Counted from the stretch's first letter, positions 8,714 to 16,305 are shown. The stretch is 64,000 nucleotides of DNA from an archaeon GW2011_AR15 (GCA_000830295.1 CP010425.1:420884-484883); one strand, 5' to 3'. Translations and numbers: made by a program. Notes: a model not told the origin generated them from the letters alone.

Positions 8714-9399
8714 TCTTTAAATTTCACCACAGGTTCTTTTTTCCCGACTACATATACGGATTCTCTCGGCGTCTCGAATTCCTCTTTCTTTGTCTTTATC
8801 TTCACAAGCCCAGATGCTGAAACATTTTCTATGCTTCCGTGCTGGCCTGTGTGGCTTCCGCTTGTAAGGAAAGCATAGCTGCCTTTCTCAAGCTTCAGCG
8901 TGTCCCTGATCTTATAGTCAGGAAGCGAAAGCACTGCTGAATCGCCTACTGCGAATTTGCCATCTTTCACAATAATGTTCTTGCCGTCATACATGTTAAG
9001 CTGCATCTTTCCGCCCTTCAGCACTGTCTTCCCTATTATCTTTGATACCTTAAATGATGATTCTTTCTTGTCTATCTTCTGGAGGCAGAGCTTCTCTGAC
9101 TCGTTTACAAGCAGGACATATTGCTCGTCTGAGACGGGTATGGAAAGCACGTCCATCAGCCCGAGCGGATATTTTGGGTCTTTTACCCTTCTTCCGTCTA
9201 CAAGGATTTCCTTGTCGTTCATGATTGCCTTCACTTCTTTCATTGTCCTTGCATCCTTCAGAAGGTTCTTGAATACCAGTCCCATCGGCATGCACTCATG
9301 CATCGGCTTTCCTGGAAGCGGCCTCAGTGAAAACTTGGTTGTCTTTCTCTTTACAGGCCATGATGCCGGTGCATTCAGTGATTTCAGGTGGTTTGCCAT
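8710..9399 (-). CDS. rps4e: 30S ribosomal protein eS4
   Basis: Archaeal/eukaryotic-specific S4e, 229 aa. The N-terminus HLKSLNAPASWPVKRKTTKFSLRPLPGKP is a family signature; an S4-like RNA-binding segment (KEILVDGRRVKDPKYPLGLMDVLSIP) and a C-terminal KOW-like part (GSHTGQHGSIENVSASGLVKI) follow. It lies between uL24 and uL5, the normal archaeal position. Confidence 0.97.
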   Translation of the reverse strand: MANHLKSLNAPASWPVKRKTTKFSLRPLPGKPMHECMPMGLVFKNLLKDARTMKEVKAIMNDKEILVDGRRVKDPKYPLGLMDVLSIPVSDEQYVLLVNESEKLCLQKIDKKESSFKVSKIIGKTVLKGGKMQLNMYDGKNIIVKDGKFAVGDSAVLSLPDYKIRDTLKLEKGSYAFLTSGSHTGQHGSIENVSASGLVKIKTKKEEFETPRESVYVVGKKEPVVKFKE

Positions 9400-9400
9400 T

Positions 9401-9772
9401 TTATTTCTTCAGCCTCTCCTGCCTTTTCTTGTCGTTCAAGTTCAGCTCTGTTATCATTATGTTTGAGACGTGCACTGATTTTCTCAGCTTGGTGCCGTCT
9501 GCCTTCTGGATATCTATCCCTATAACATATACTTTTGAATTTTTTACATCTACTTCTTCAACTTTTCCTGCCCTTCCCCTGAACTGGCCTGCCATTATGG
9601 TGACCTTGTCCCCCTCGGCAACCCTCACAGTCCTTTTCTTGTGCTTCGCGCTAAGGGGTTTTGCAAGGTGCGCCTTAAGGAATCTCCCTTTTACATGGAG
9701 AGGGGCAGCCAGCCTGTATAGCCTCTGCTTTGCCGGCTTCACGCTTGATTTCTGTGTTGTTGAAAATTTCAT
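9401..9772 (-). CDS. rpl24: 50S ribosomal protein uL24
   Basis: 123 aa with the N-terminal PAKQRLYRLAAPLHVKGRFLKAHLAKPLSAKHKKRTVRVAEGD and a KOW motif (DKVTIMAGQFRGRAGKVEEVDVKNSKVYV). It starts after a 59 nt gap from uL14, the largest gap inside the operon. It acts early in 50S assembly in characterised systems. Confidence 0.96.
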   Translation of the reverse strand: MKFSTTQKSSVKPAKQRLYRLAAPLHVKGRFLKAHLAKPLSAKHKKRTVRVAEGDKVTIMAGQFRGRAGKVEEVDVKNSKVYVIGIDIQKADGTKLRKSVHVSNIMITELNLNDKKRQERLKK

Positions 9773-9831
9773 TTTTTTAAAAATACCCGGTGTTTTTGAA
9801 ATTTGAAAATTGTTTTATTTTCATTTTTGCC
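9773..9831 (-). other. Unusually long intergenic gap between uL14 and uL24
   Basis: Other junctions in this operon are overlapping or within about 20 nt. This 59 nt A/T-rich spacer contains a 15-codon ORF (MKIKQFSNFKNTGYF) and a segment resembling the start of uL24 itself (ATGAAAATAAAACAATTTTC beside ATGAAATTTTC). No convincing TATA box at the proper distance is visible. It could be a regulatory spacer, an internal promoter or a scar. Confidence 0.35.
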
Positions 9832-10233
9832 TCATAATATTATGCTTGCAACCTTTGCGACTGCAGGCCACCTTTCTGTTGCCTCTTTTGCAATCGGCCC
9901 CTTGAATATTGTTCCCTTGGGGTTTCCCTTGTCATCCTTCAGCACAACTGCTGCATTGTCTTCAAATTTCACCCTTATGCCGCTGGCTCTCCTGTATTCC
10001 CTTTTCTGCCTCACTATTATTGCATATACCATCTGCTTCATCATGTCCGGCCTTCCCTTCTTGACAGCCGCCCTTACTATATCCCCGACTCCTGCTGCGG
10101 GCTTCCTGTTCTTCACTCCCTTGTAGCCGTATACTGAAATCAGCTCTATCACTTTCGCTCCTGAGTTGTCGCATGTCGGAACATTGGCTCCGACCGGAAG
10201 CCCCCTTGTGACCCTAGCCCTTACTGCTTTCAT
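9832..10233 (-). CDS. rpl14: 50S ribosomal protein uL14
   Basis: 133 aa: MKAVRARVTRGLPVGANVPTCDNSGAKVIELISVYGYKGVKNRKPAAGVGDIVRAAVKKGRP, where CDNSGAK and the VGD...AAVKKG segment are conserved in uL14. Binds 23S rRNA near the factor-binding site and bridges to 16S. Its start lies inside the last 20 nt of uS17. Confidence 0.97.
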   Translation of the reverse strand: MKAVRARVTRGLPVGANVPTCDNSGAKVIELISVYGYKGVKNRKPAAGVGDIVRAAVKKGRPDMMKQMVYAIIVRQKREYRRASGIRVKFEDNAAVVLKDDKGNPKGTIFKGPIAKEATERWPAVAKVASIIL

Positions 10234-10492
10234 CTTTCAATACCTCTACAACCACGAATTTTTTTGTCTTGCTTATCGGCCTGCACTCTTTTATTATTAC
10301 TGTGTCTCCCTCTTTTGCGTCCATCTCAGGAGGGTTGTGCGCTTTCACCTTGCTCCTCTTGTCATGGTAACGCTCGAATTTCGGGACATATACTCTCCTG
10401 TTCCATTCTACTGTGACAGTCTTCTGGGCCTTGCTGCTTACAACCTTGCCCTTGAATGTCCTTCCTCTTGTTTTCAGTGTGGTTTTTTTCAT
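10214..10492 (-). CDS. rps17: 30S ribosomal protein uS17
   Basis: OB-fold 16S-binding protein. Core residues RTFKGKVVSSKAQKTVTVEWNRRVYVPKFERYHDKRSKVKAHNPPEMDAKEGDTVIIKECRPISKTKKFVVVEVL match uS17. ATG at 10492 is chosen, 2 nt after the upstream TGA; an in-frame GTG at 10501 would overlap the rnp1 stop and add three residues. Confidence 0.95.
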   Translation of the reverse strand: MKKTTLKTRGRTFKGKVVSSKAQKTVTVEWNRRVYVPKFERYHDKRSKVKAHNPPEMDAKEGDTVIIKECRPISKTKKFVVVEVLKDESSKG

Positions 10493-10494
10493 TT

Positions 10495-10716
10495 TCAGCA
10501 CTCTTTGATCCTGTCCTCAGGCCTTTTTGCTATTTTTTCTCCTTCGATTGTTTTTCCGTTGATTTTGATTTTTGATGTTTTCTTGATGAATTTTTTTATC
10601 TTGTTTTTTGTCTCCAAATGAAGCATGTTTTTTGTTTCATTGACGATTGTTCCCTTGTGCGTCTTTCCGCTGCTTTCTGTTATCTCCGCCTCCTTCCCTA
10701 TCAGCTCTTCTTTCAT
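10495..10716 (-). CDS. rnp1: RNase P protein component 1 (Rpp29/Pop4)
   Basis: 73 aa: MKEELIGKEAEITESSGKTHKGTIVNETKNMLHLETKNKIKKFIKKTSKIKINGKTIEG, a compact Sm-like barrel typical of Rpp29, which partners the catalytic RNase P RNA in tRNA 5' maturation. ATG at 10716 overlaps the SUI1 stop by 4 nt; a longer in-frame reading to 10827 is just antisense-free read-through inside SUI1 with no conservation. Its location between uL29/SUI1 and uS17 is the standard archaeal one. Confidence 0.92.
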   Translation of the reverse strand: MKEELIGKEAEITESSGKTHKGTIVNETKNMLHLETKNKIKKFIKKTSKIKINGKTIEGEKIAKRPEDRIKEC

Positions 10717-11015
10717 CTGACCCTGATAGTCTCCTCGGGGAAGCCCAGCTTTACCAGCTCCGCAAACACTTTCTGCTTGTGGTCGCCCTGCAGCTCGATT
10801 TTCCCGTCCTTGAACGTGCCTCCGCACGCAAGGGTGTTCTTCAGCTTCTTCGCCAGGTCCTTAAGGTCGATCTGCCTGGTGTCGATGCCTTCAATCATCG
10901 TGTGAAGTTTCCCGAACTTCTTTTTTTCTGTATAAACCGTTATCTCCTGGTTTTCCTTTGCGATGTTTTCGCAAACGCAAAGTTCTTTTGGAAGCCCGCA
11001 TGTGTTACAAATCAT
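10713..11015 (-). CDS. Translation initiation factor SUI1 (aIF1)
   Basis: 100 aa. N-terminal zinc-type knuckle MICNTCGLPKELCVCE, then the SUI1 fold (KKFGKLHTMIEGIDTRQIDLKDLAKKLKNTLACGGTFKDGKIELQGDHKQKVFAELVKLGFPEETI). Helps start-codon selection on the small subunit. The start overlaps uL29 by 4 nt. In this genome, where many transcripts look leaderless, this factor is of special relevance. Confidence 0.96.
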   Translation of the reverse strand: MICNTCGLPKELCVCENIAKENQEITVYTEKKKFGKLHTMIEGIDTRQIDLKDLAKKLKNTLACGGTFKDGKIELQGDHKQKVFAELVKLGFPEETIRVR

Positions 11016-11194
11016 TTTTTCAGCTGTGACATTAGCCTCGCAATATTTTTTTTGACCAGTCCTGCCTGCCCTGGGCTTTTCAGTGTTGTGCCTGTTGCAA
11101 CCTGCGTGTTTATTTTTATCAGTTCTTTCTGCAGCTCCAGCAGCTGCGTTTCAAGTTCCTCACTGCTTTTTCCTTTCAGCTCTTTGGATTTCAT
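11012..11194 (-). CDS. rpl29: 50S ribosomal protein uL29
   Basis: 60 aa two-helix protein: KELKGKSSEELETQLLELQKELIKINTQVATGTTLKSPGQAGLVKKNIARLMSQLKK, with the family LxxLxxEL...NPxxIRxxRK-like layout (here SPGQAGLVKKNIARL). It lies at the polypeptide exit tunnel near uL23. Overlaps uS3 by 4 nt. Confidence 0.95.
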   Translation of the reverse strand: MKSKELKGKSSEELETQLLELQKELIKINTQVATGTTLKSPGQAGLVKKNIARLMSQLKK

Positions 11195-11991
11195 TCTTTA
11201 CCTTCCTTCTTTTTCGCTGCCCTTGCTTTCTTCGGCTTGGCTTCCTTTGATTCAGGCTCTTCTGCCTTTTTCTTTGCTGCTTTTTTCTTTGTCTTATCTT
11301 CTTTTGATGTTTCTTTTGTTTCTTCAACTGCTGTCTTTATCTCTGCTTCTGCCTCTTTTGATTCCTCTTCTTTGACTTCTTCAACTGTTGCCGCGTCCGG
11401 CCTGAACCTGATATCATCAGGCAGCCTTACTCCGGGAGGCATGATGCTTACCTTTATCCCTACAATCCCTGATTTCAGGTTTGCTATTGCATATGCTGTG
11501 TCAACTATTGAGACTGCTGCGTCTCCGCACTTCTTGATATAGCCCTGGTAGAACCTCCATGTCTTTGCCCTTGCGCTCGGTATCTTGCCTGAGATGAGTA
11601 TCTCGATTCCCAGTGCGCCTGCTGCCAGTGCATCCGTCATTACCTTATGGCCTATTCCCTTGAACCTCATTGTGCCGTATTTCTCAAGTGAGATTGCTAT
11701 TTTTTCCGCGATTGCCGCAGCAACTAAATTCTCATTCTGTATCTCTGATATCTCTATCTGCGGGTTCTCCAGGCTGAACTCGTTCTTCAAATCTTCTGTA
11801 AGCTTCTTGATATTTGCGCCCCCGCCCCCTATGACAAGTCCGGGCCTTGACGCGTAGATTACTATTTTTTCTCCCAGCGGAGTCCTCTGTATCTTTGAGT
11901 GGCTCAGCCCGACTCCCTTAAGGTTTTCCCTCAGGTATTCCTTTATCTGGAATTCCTTCTTCATCCTTGATATGAAATCGCGCTCAATCAT
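11191..11991 (-). CDS. rps3: 30S ribosomal protein uS3, with charged C-terminal extension
   Basis: 266 aa. The KH domain contains PGLVIGGGGANIKKLTEDL (GxxG loop); the S3 C-terminal domain has LGIEILISGKIPSARAKTWRFYQGYIKKCGD and VGIKVSIMPPGVRLPDDI. The last ~60 residues are Lys/Glu/Ala rich (KEDKTKKKAAKKKAEEPESKEAKPKKARAAKKKE), a low-complexity tail beyond the folded part. Part of the mRNA entry helicase surface. Confidence 0.96.
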   Translation of the reverse strand: MIERDFISRMKKEFQIKEYLRENLKGVGLSHSKIQRTPLGEKIVIYASRPGLVIGGGGANIKKLTEDLKNEFSLENPQIEISEIQNENLVAAAIAEKIAISLEKYGTMRFKGIGHKVMTDALAAGALGIEILISGKIPSARAKTWRFYQGYIKKCGDAAVSIVDTAYAIANLKSGIVGIKVSIMPPGVRLPDDIRFRPDAATVEEVKEEESKEAEAEIKTAVEETKETSKEDKTKKKAAKKKAEEPESKEAKPKKARAAKKKEGKE

Positions 11992-12500
11992 TTTTTATCC
12001 TTTTTCTCCTGCTTTGCTTCTTTCTTTTTTTCAGCCGGTTTTTCTCCAGCTTTCTTTTCTGCTTTTGGCTTTTTTTCCAGCAGCACGACCTGGATGTGGC
12101 TCCTCTTCATCACAGACCTTTTTTTTCTCCCGTACCTTGCCGGCCTTGATGCCAGGTGTGCGGAAATGTGGTATATTATTAAATATTCGGTGTCGAGGCC
12201 CTTGTCTTTTGCGTTTGATTCTGCGCTCTTGATTATTGAGAGGATCTCCTTTGCCGCGCTTACAGGATATTTCCCTGCAGCCATACCTTTCTTGTGGGCT
12301 GTGTCCTGGTTGTACCTTTTCATAGGCACTGCCCTTTCCAGTCTTGTTACCTGCTCAAGCATCAGCTTTGCCTTTTTTACAGGCATGCCCCTGATCATCC
12401 TTGTTATCTCGACAGACTGCTTCGTGGATATGCCCAGCGAATTCCCGTAGGCCCTTGCCACGTTTTCCCTGTCTGTCTTGAATGCATAATTTACTGTCAT
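11988..12500 (-). CDS. rpl22: 50S ribosomal protein uL22
   Basis: 170 aa of the archaeal L17e/L22 form: ENVARAYGNSLGISTKQSVEITRMIRGMPVKKAKLMLEQV and MAAGKYPVSAAKEILSIIKSAESNAKDKGLDTEYLIIYHISAHLA. A Lys-rich tail (EKKPKAEKKAGEKPAEKKKEAKQEKKDKK) follows. Its beta hairpin lines the exit tunnel in known structures. Confidence 0.96.
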   Translation of the reverse strand: MTVNYAFKTDRENVARAYGNSLGISTKQSVEITRMIRGMPVKKAKLMLEQVTRLERAVPMKRYNQDTAHKKGMAAGKYPVSAAKEILSIIKSAESNAKDKGLDTEYLIIYHISAHLASRPARYGRKKRSVMKRSHIQVVLLEKKPKAEKKAGEKPAEKKKEAKQEKKDKK

Positions 12501-12501
12501 T

Positions 12502-12882
12502 TTATCTCACTGACACCCCTGCGCTGCTCCTTGTTGCCCCTATTCCCGGAGCGCTGTGGTGCACTCCCCTTCTTGTAAGGGCGAACTCGCCAAGGAAATG
12601 GCCGAGCATCTCTCCTGTTATCACAACATCTGCAAATTCCTTCCCGCTGTGGACCTTTATTGTCTTTCCCAGCATTTCCGGGATGACTACCATGTCCCTG
12701 CAGTGGGTCTTTACCCTGTCTCCTGCCCTTATCTTCTCCAGCAGCAGCTTCTGCTGCTCTGTGAAGCCCCTTTCAAGGCTTCTTCTTGCCCTTGAAGGTA
12801 TGTGTTTCATGAAGTCCTTTAGTGAAAGCTTCTGCACTTCCTCTATTGTCATTCCCCTGAATGTGAATTCTTTCTTTGCCAT
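12502..12882 (-). CDS. rps19: 30S ribosomal protein uS19
   Basis: 126 aa: RVKTHCRDMVVIPEMLGKTIKVHSGKEFADVVITGEMLGHFLGEFALTRRGVHHSAPGIGATRSSAGVSVR, a near-textbook uS19 end with the basic tail reaching toward tRNA. N-terminal MAKKEFTFRGMTIEEVQKL is the archaeal extension. It lies 1 nt before uL22. Confidence 0.97.
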   Translation of the reverse strand: MAKKEFTFRGMTIEEVQKLSLKDFMKHIPSRARRSLERGFTEQQKLLLEKIRAGDRVKTHCRDMVVIPEMLGKTIKVHSGKEFADVVITGEMLGHFLGEFALTRRGVHHSAPGIGATRSSAGVSVR

Positions 12883-12884
12883 CT

Positions 12885-13586
12885 TTACCTCTTCATACCC
12901 GTCCTTCTCGGCCTTATCTTACCTACTTTTGCTCCCGGAGGCGCGTTCTTGTCTGCGATTGTAGGCTGGCCTTTCTTGGATGACCTGGATGTACCGAATG
13001 GATGGTCGACTGCGTTCATGGACTGTCCTGATACCTTAGGCCATAGTTTGTTCCTTGCCTTCATATAATGGTATTTCCTTCCTGCTGTCAGGAATGGCTT
13101 TTCTTTTCTTCCTGCTCCTGCAATCATGCCCACTGTTGCCCTGCATTCTGCATGGAATGTTTTTTCCTTCTTTGAAGGAAGCATGATTACCACGTCATTG
13201 TCCTTTTTTGACAGCAGCCTTGCAAAGCATCCGCTTGACCTGACGAACTTTCCCCCGTCTCCCGGCCTGCCTTCTATATTAAATAGTGCCGCTCCTATCG
13301 GGATGTCTTTCAGGTGGAGTGTGTTGCCGTTCTTCGGCTCTACGCTTCCTATGTTTACTGTGTCGCCTGTCCTCATGCCTTCTGCGGCAATGACGTATGT
13401 CTCTTCTCCTGAATCATACTGTATTTTTGCAAGCGGGCTTGAGTGGCCCCTGCATTTTATGAAATCAATAATTTTTCCGAATGATGCCCTTTGCGGGTAT
13501 GATACTTTTGCCTTGTACTTGAAGCTCGGAGCCCTGTATGTCGGGCTTCCCTTTCCCCTTGCCTGCTGTATCAGATTCTTTCCCAT
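12885..13586 (-). CDS. rpl2: 50S ribosomal protein uL2
   Basis: 233 aa: MGKNLIQQARGKGSPTYRAPSFKYK, then KGRPGDGGKFVRSSGCFARLLSKKDNDVVIMLPSKKEKTFHAECRATVGMIAGAGRKEKP and SGQSMNAVDHPFGTS. The GxAVDHPxG loop with conserved His next to the peptidyl-transferase centre is present. Length is normal for archaea. Confidence 0.98.
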   Translation of the reverse strand: MGKNLIQQARGKGSPTYRAPSFKYKAKVSYPQRASFGKIIDFIKCRGHSSPLAKIQYDSGEETYVIAAEGMRTGDTVNIGSVEPKNGNTLHLKDIPIGAALFNIEGRPGDGGKFVRSSGCFARLLSKKDNDVVIMLPSKKEKTFHAECRATVGMIAGAGRKEKPFLTAGRKYHYMKARNKLWPKVSGQSMNAVDHPFGTSRSSKKGQPTIADKNAPPGAKVGKIRPRRTGMKR

Positions 13587-13593
13587 GCTGTTC

Positions 13594-13842
13594 TCACATT
13601 ATCCCCAGTTGTGTTGCCAGGTCGATTGCGGGCGTCTCGTCTGAAAGCTTGACGTATGCCTTTTTCCTTCCTTTAGGGTCAATGGTTGTGTTTACCCTTG
13701 CCACCTTGACTTTATACAGTGATTCGACTGCTTCCTTTACCTGCTTCTTTGTTGCTGACCTCTCGACTATGAATATCAGCGAGTTGTCTGACTCCATCAG
13801 CCTTATTGTCTTCTCTGTTGCAAGCGGGTATTTGATTATCAT
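13594..13842 (-). CDS. rpl23: 50S ribosomal protein uL23
   Basis: 82 aa: IIKYPLATEKTIRLMESDNSLIFIVERSATKKQVKEAVESLYKVKVARVNTTIDPKGRKKAYVKLSDETPAIDLATQLGIM, the archaeal short L23 at the exit-tunnel rim, docking site for SRP. The start overlaps uL4 by 4 nt. Confidence 0.97.
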   Translation of the reverse strand: MIIKYPLATEKTIRLMESDNSLIFIVERSATKKQVKEAVESLYKVKVARVNTTIDPKGRKKAYVKLSDETPAIDLATQLGIM

Positions 13843-14732
13843 TCTTTAACCTTCTTTACTGCAGGCTTTTTTACCGCAGGTTTTTTGGCGGGCTTCGGCT
13901 CTGCCTTTTTCTCTTCTTTTACCGGCGAGTCTGTAAATAGCCTCAGCTCTGCAATTTTCTTTATGCTGCCTTCTGTGTATAATGTAAGCCTGCCCATGTC
14001 TGCTCCCGGGGCAAGCACTTCCGCGTTTAAATTGGCGACTTCAACAACTTCCACTCCCGGGATGTTGCATGCTGCCCCGATAAGGCTGCATTTCCCTGAA
14101 ACAACTATTAGCGGGCCGATTGCCTGCTGGTATGGCCTTCCCCTTCTTTTTGCGTTCCCTGTTTTTGAGGATCTCCTTGCTGCCCTCTCAAGCTCTTTTT
14201 CAAGCCCAAGCTTGGCAAGCATGTCAAGAACCTCTTTTGTTTTCTTCATATCTTCTGCTGAGTTCTCAATAACTAATGGATATTCTGATACTACGTGGCC
14301 CCTTGCTGAGACAAGCTCCTTTATTACAGATGCTGCCATTGCAGACCTTATTGCCTTCCTTCTCTCTTTCCTGTTCAGCTTCCTGTAGATAACTTTCTCT
14401 GCCTGAGGGGGGTGGGCTTCCCTTCCGCCCCTTGTGTTGGGGTTTGTGGCTCCCATCCAGTTGAACCTTGTTCCCCTGTGGCTCATTATTTTTCTTGAAA
14501 CCCTGGATATTCCTATCCCGTATGCGCCCTTATAATGCCTTCTCCTTCTTGATAGCTTTGATGAGTATTTTTTTCCTGCTTCAGGGTCTGTCCCGTATGG
14601 CTGCTTTTTGTGGCTGTGTATTGCCAGGACTGCCCTCTTGATTAAGTCATCCCTTACAGGCTCCTTAAACTGGCTTGGCAAATCTATGTTCCCTTTGCCT
14701 TCCCCTGCTTTTGTTTTGAGTATCGCTTTCAT
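13839..14732 (-). CDS. rpl4: 50S ribosomal protein uL4
   Basis: 297 aa with the archaeal L4 signatures KYSSKLSRRRRHYKGAYGIGISRVSRKIM and MGATNPNTRGGREAHPPQAEKVIYRKLNRKERRKAIRSAMAA. The tail holds a Lys-Pro-Ala-Val repeat (KKPAVKKPAVKK). L4 reaches into the tunnel; in bacteria it also autoregulates its operon through the leader RNA, which makes the structured leader at 15763-15779 of interest. Confidence 0.97.
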   Translation of the reverse strand: MKAILKTKAGEGKGNIDLPSQFKEPVRDDLIKRAVLAIHSHKKQPYGTDPEAGKKYSSKLSRRRRHYKGAYGIGISRVSRKIMSHRGTRFNWMGATNPNTRGGREAHPPQAEKVIYRKLNRKERRKAIRSAMAASVIKELVSARGHVVSEYPLVIENSAEDMKKTKEVLDMLAKLGLEKELERAARRSSKTGNAKRRGRPYQQAIGPLIVVSGKCSLIGAACNIPGVEVVEVANLNAEVLAPGADMGRLTLYTEGSIKKIAELRLFTDSPVKEEKKAEPKPAKKPAVKKPAVKKVKE

Positions 14733-14733
14733 A

Positions 14734-15714
14734 TTATATTCCCTGCATCTCGTGCAGGCTTATTTTTTCTATTGTCGGAAGAGACTGCTTCTTGTTGGAC
14801 CTTACTGCCAGCTGCATGACCACAAGGCGCTTCTTTGCCCCTGCAACCCCGCCCTTGACTAAGGCTGCTGCGGTCTTCACATTGCCGTATCTTATTATGC
14901 CGCCCTTGAATTTTATCTCCTCGGGCTTTACTATTTTGAATAGCTGCTTGTTGTATTCTGTCCTCTGGTGGTAGCCCATCTTTCCTGCATGCGCGACCCT
15001 CCACATTACCTGGCCCTGGCCTCTCCATGCTCCCAGTGATCCCGGGTTCCTTATGGATTTCTCGGACTTGGCCTGCCTTATGTGGATGCCGAACCTCTTT
15101 AGCGGGCCCTGGAACCCTTTCCCTTTTGTGAATGATTTCAGGTCCAGCATGGTGCCGTCTGCAAATACAGAATCTATTGATATCTCCTTTCCTATGTTGC
15201 TTTTTACAAATTCAATCTTGTCTTTCACTTCAGTGCCGCCTATGCCGATTTCCGCCATGTCGGGCATTTTCTTTCCTATGCCTGTTGCTGCAGGCTGTGA
15301 ATATACTAACACCCTTGCATCGTCGTATTCCTCAGGGTTGATTTTCTCCAAAGTGTGCGCTTTCTTTGGCAGGCTCATTCTTTTCTCCAGATTCTTGTCT
15401 TTTGACGCCAGGATTATTTCTGTCTTCAGCTTCAGGTCTACGCCGTCTTTCTTGTATAGTCTCAGAGAAGCAATCTTTACAGGGGGGCACTCGATTATTG
15501 TCACAGGGAATGAGACTTCCTGTCCTTTAAGGTGGGAATGCTTGCTGGTCTCTGTTGTCTGGACATGCGTCATACCTGCCTTGTATCCTAAGAAGCCTGT
15601 CAGCTTTACATCCTTTGATTCTGCATAGGACCTGATCCTCGGAGTGCTTCTCTTAGACCTGACTCTAGGCCAGAACTGCATTGACCCTGCTCTTGGTTTT
15701 CTTACTGTTGGCAT
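14734..15714 (-). CDS. rpl3: 50S ribosomal protein uL3
   Basis: First gene of the operon, 326 aa. Archaeal L3 markers: RAGSMQFWPRVRSKRSTPRIRSY, LTGFLGYKAGMTHV, and FTKGKGFQGPLKRFGI...GSLGAWRGQGQVMWRVAHAGKMGYHQRTEYNK. The ATG at 15714 follows a leader of about 110 nt counted from the TATA box at 15846-15853. Confidence 0.97.
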   Translation of the reverse strand: MPTVRKPRAGSMQFWPRVRSKRSTPRIRSYAESKDVKLTGFLGYKAGMTHVQTTETSKHSHLKGQEVSFPVTIIECPPVKIASLRLYKKDGVDLKLKTEIILASKDKNLEKRMSLPKKAHTLEKINPEEYDDARVLVYSQPAATGIGKKMPDMAEIGIGGTEVKDKIEFVKSNIGKEISIDSVFADGTMLDLKSFTKGKGFQGPLKRFGIHIRQAKSEKSIRNPGSLGAWRGQGQVMWRVAHAGKMGYHQRTEYNKQLFKIVKPEEIKFKGGIIRYGNVKTAAALVKGGVAGAKKRLVVMQLAVRSNKKQSLPTIEKISLHEMQGI

Positions 15715-15762
15715 TTCTAATATCCCTTATTTTTCTTCAAACAGACCTATTCTTGGCTTCTC

Positions 15763-15779
15763 CTCAGAAACACTCTGAG
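15763..15779 (-). promoter_or_regulatory. Stem-loop in the leader of the ribosomal protein operon
   Basis: On the minus strand, CTCAGA-GTGTT-TCTGAG forms a perfect 6 bp stem with a 5 nt loop. Flanking GGCT and AGCC can extend it across an asymmetric internal loop (G opposite GAGA). It lies about 50 nt upstream of the uL3 start, inside the expected transcript. This genome mostly uses leaderless starts, so a structured leader here suggests autoregulation by a ribosomal protein; which one is unknown. Confidence 0.45.
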
Positions 15780-15845
15780 CAGCCTTTTCAGGTCGCATTA
15801 AGCATGTGAAGTGCGTGCTTAGTATAACTTCGGAATTATAAGTGG

Positions 15846-15853
15846 TTTATAAA
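15846..15853 (-). promoter_or_regulatory. TATA box of the ribosomal protein operon
   Basis: TTTATAAA, preceded by a purine-poor BRE region on the minus strand, with expected transcription start near 15823. This is the only strong box A before uL3 and should drive all 25 genes down to secY. Confidence 0.6.
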
Positions 15854-15889
15854 TGTTGTGGATGGAGGAGTTTTGCCTTAAAAGTCTAC

Positions 15890-15931
15890 AATAAGTAAGA
15901 CTTATTAGGCAGATTTCACACTTATTGGGCA
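15890..15931. repeat. Inverted and direct half-sites upstream of the ribosomal operon promoter
   Basis: AATAAGT (15890-15896), a 3 nt gap, then ACTTATT (15900-15906) form a perfect 7 bp inverted repeat. ACTTATTAGGCA (15900-15911) recurs as ACTTATTGGGCA (15920-15931), exactly 20 bp on, two helical turns. The group lies between the stop of the small island gene and the operon TATA box. It may be a regulator site for the operon or an edge signature of the island. Confidence 0.45.
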
Positions 15932-15936
15932 AAAAA

Positions 15937-16278
15937 TTATTTATCAAAAACTGATTTAAGCTTGTTCTCAATAACAATTTTAGTATCTCCTTGCGTAATT
16001 ATAACATTATTATTTATTATTATCTCAATTGGTTTCTTAGTTTTTGACTTTGTTTTTTCAAAGAATCGAATAATATAATGTGCTACTAACTCACTAGCTA
16101 CACCAACACCAATAACAAAAATCAGATTAGTAGCTACTTCTTTAAATTTAAGGAAGCTTTCTTGAATTCTACCATAAACACGTAAATTTTCTATTGAGTT
16201 AAGGTTTTCAACTAATTCACTTACTCCAAAATCATCTACCCCCCCAATCCTAACGTCTATTTCTCCAATCATTTTCAA
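15937..16278 (-). CDS. Small protein with one predicted membrane helix, unknown
   Basis: 113 aa, not recognised. Residues ~1-45 are soluble (IGEIDVRIGGVDDFGVSELVENLNSIENLRVYGRIQES), followed by a hydrophobic stretch NLIFVIGVGVASELVAHYII that may span or lie on the membrane, then a Lys-rich link and a beta-like tail (IEIIINNNVIITQGDTKIVIENKLK). It lies 27 nt after the methyltransferase-nuclease gene on the same strand, so probably shares its transcript. AT-rich like the rest of the island. The co-location hints at a membrane-linked accessory of a modification or defence system; no function is assigned. Confidence 0.6.
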   Translation of the reverse strand: MKMIGEIDVRIGGVDDFGVSELVENLNSIENLRVYGRIQESFLKFKEVATNLIFVIGVGVASELVAHYIIRFFEKTKSKTKKPIEIIINNNVIITQGDTKIVIENKLKSVFDK

Positions 16279-16305
16279 ATGCTTTTAATTTATATCAAAA
16301 ATAAT

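Noticed and set aside
10717-10827. Longer rnp1 reading frame
   Set aside because: It runs inside SUI1 in another frame; the conserved Rpp29 core begins at MKEELIGKEAEI (10716).
13860-13900. Tandem repeat in DNA near the uL4 end
   Set aside because: It merely encodes the Lys-Pro-Ala-Val tail repeat of uL4; no sign of an independent element.
2266-14862. Many long open frames antisense or out of frame to ribosomal protein genes (e.g. 4673-5233, 6464-7141, 13885-14388)
   Set aside because: Low-complexity Ser/Phe/Leu-rich shadows produced by Lys/Glu-rich genes on the other strand; each overlaps a recognised protein.
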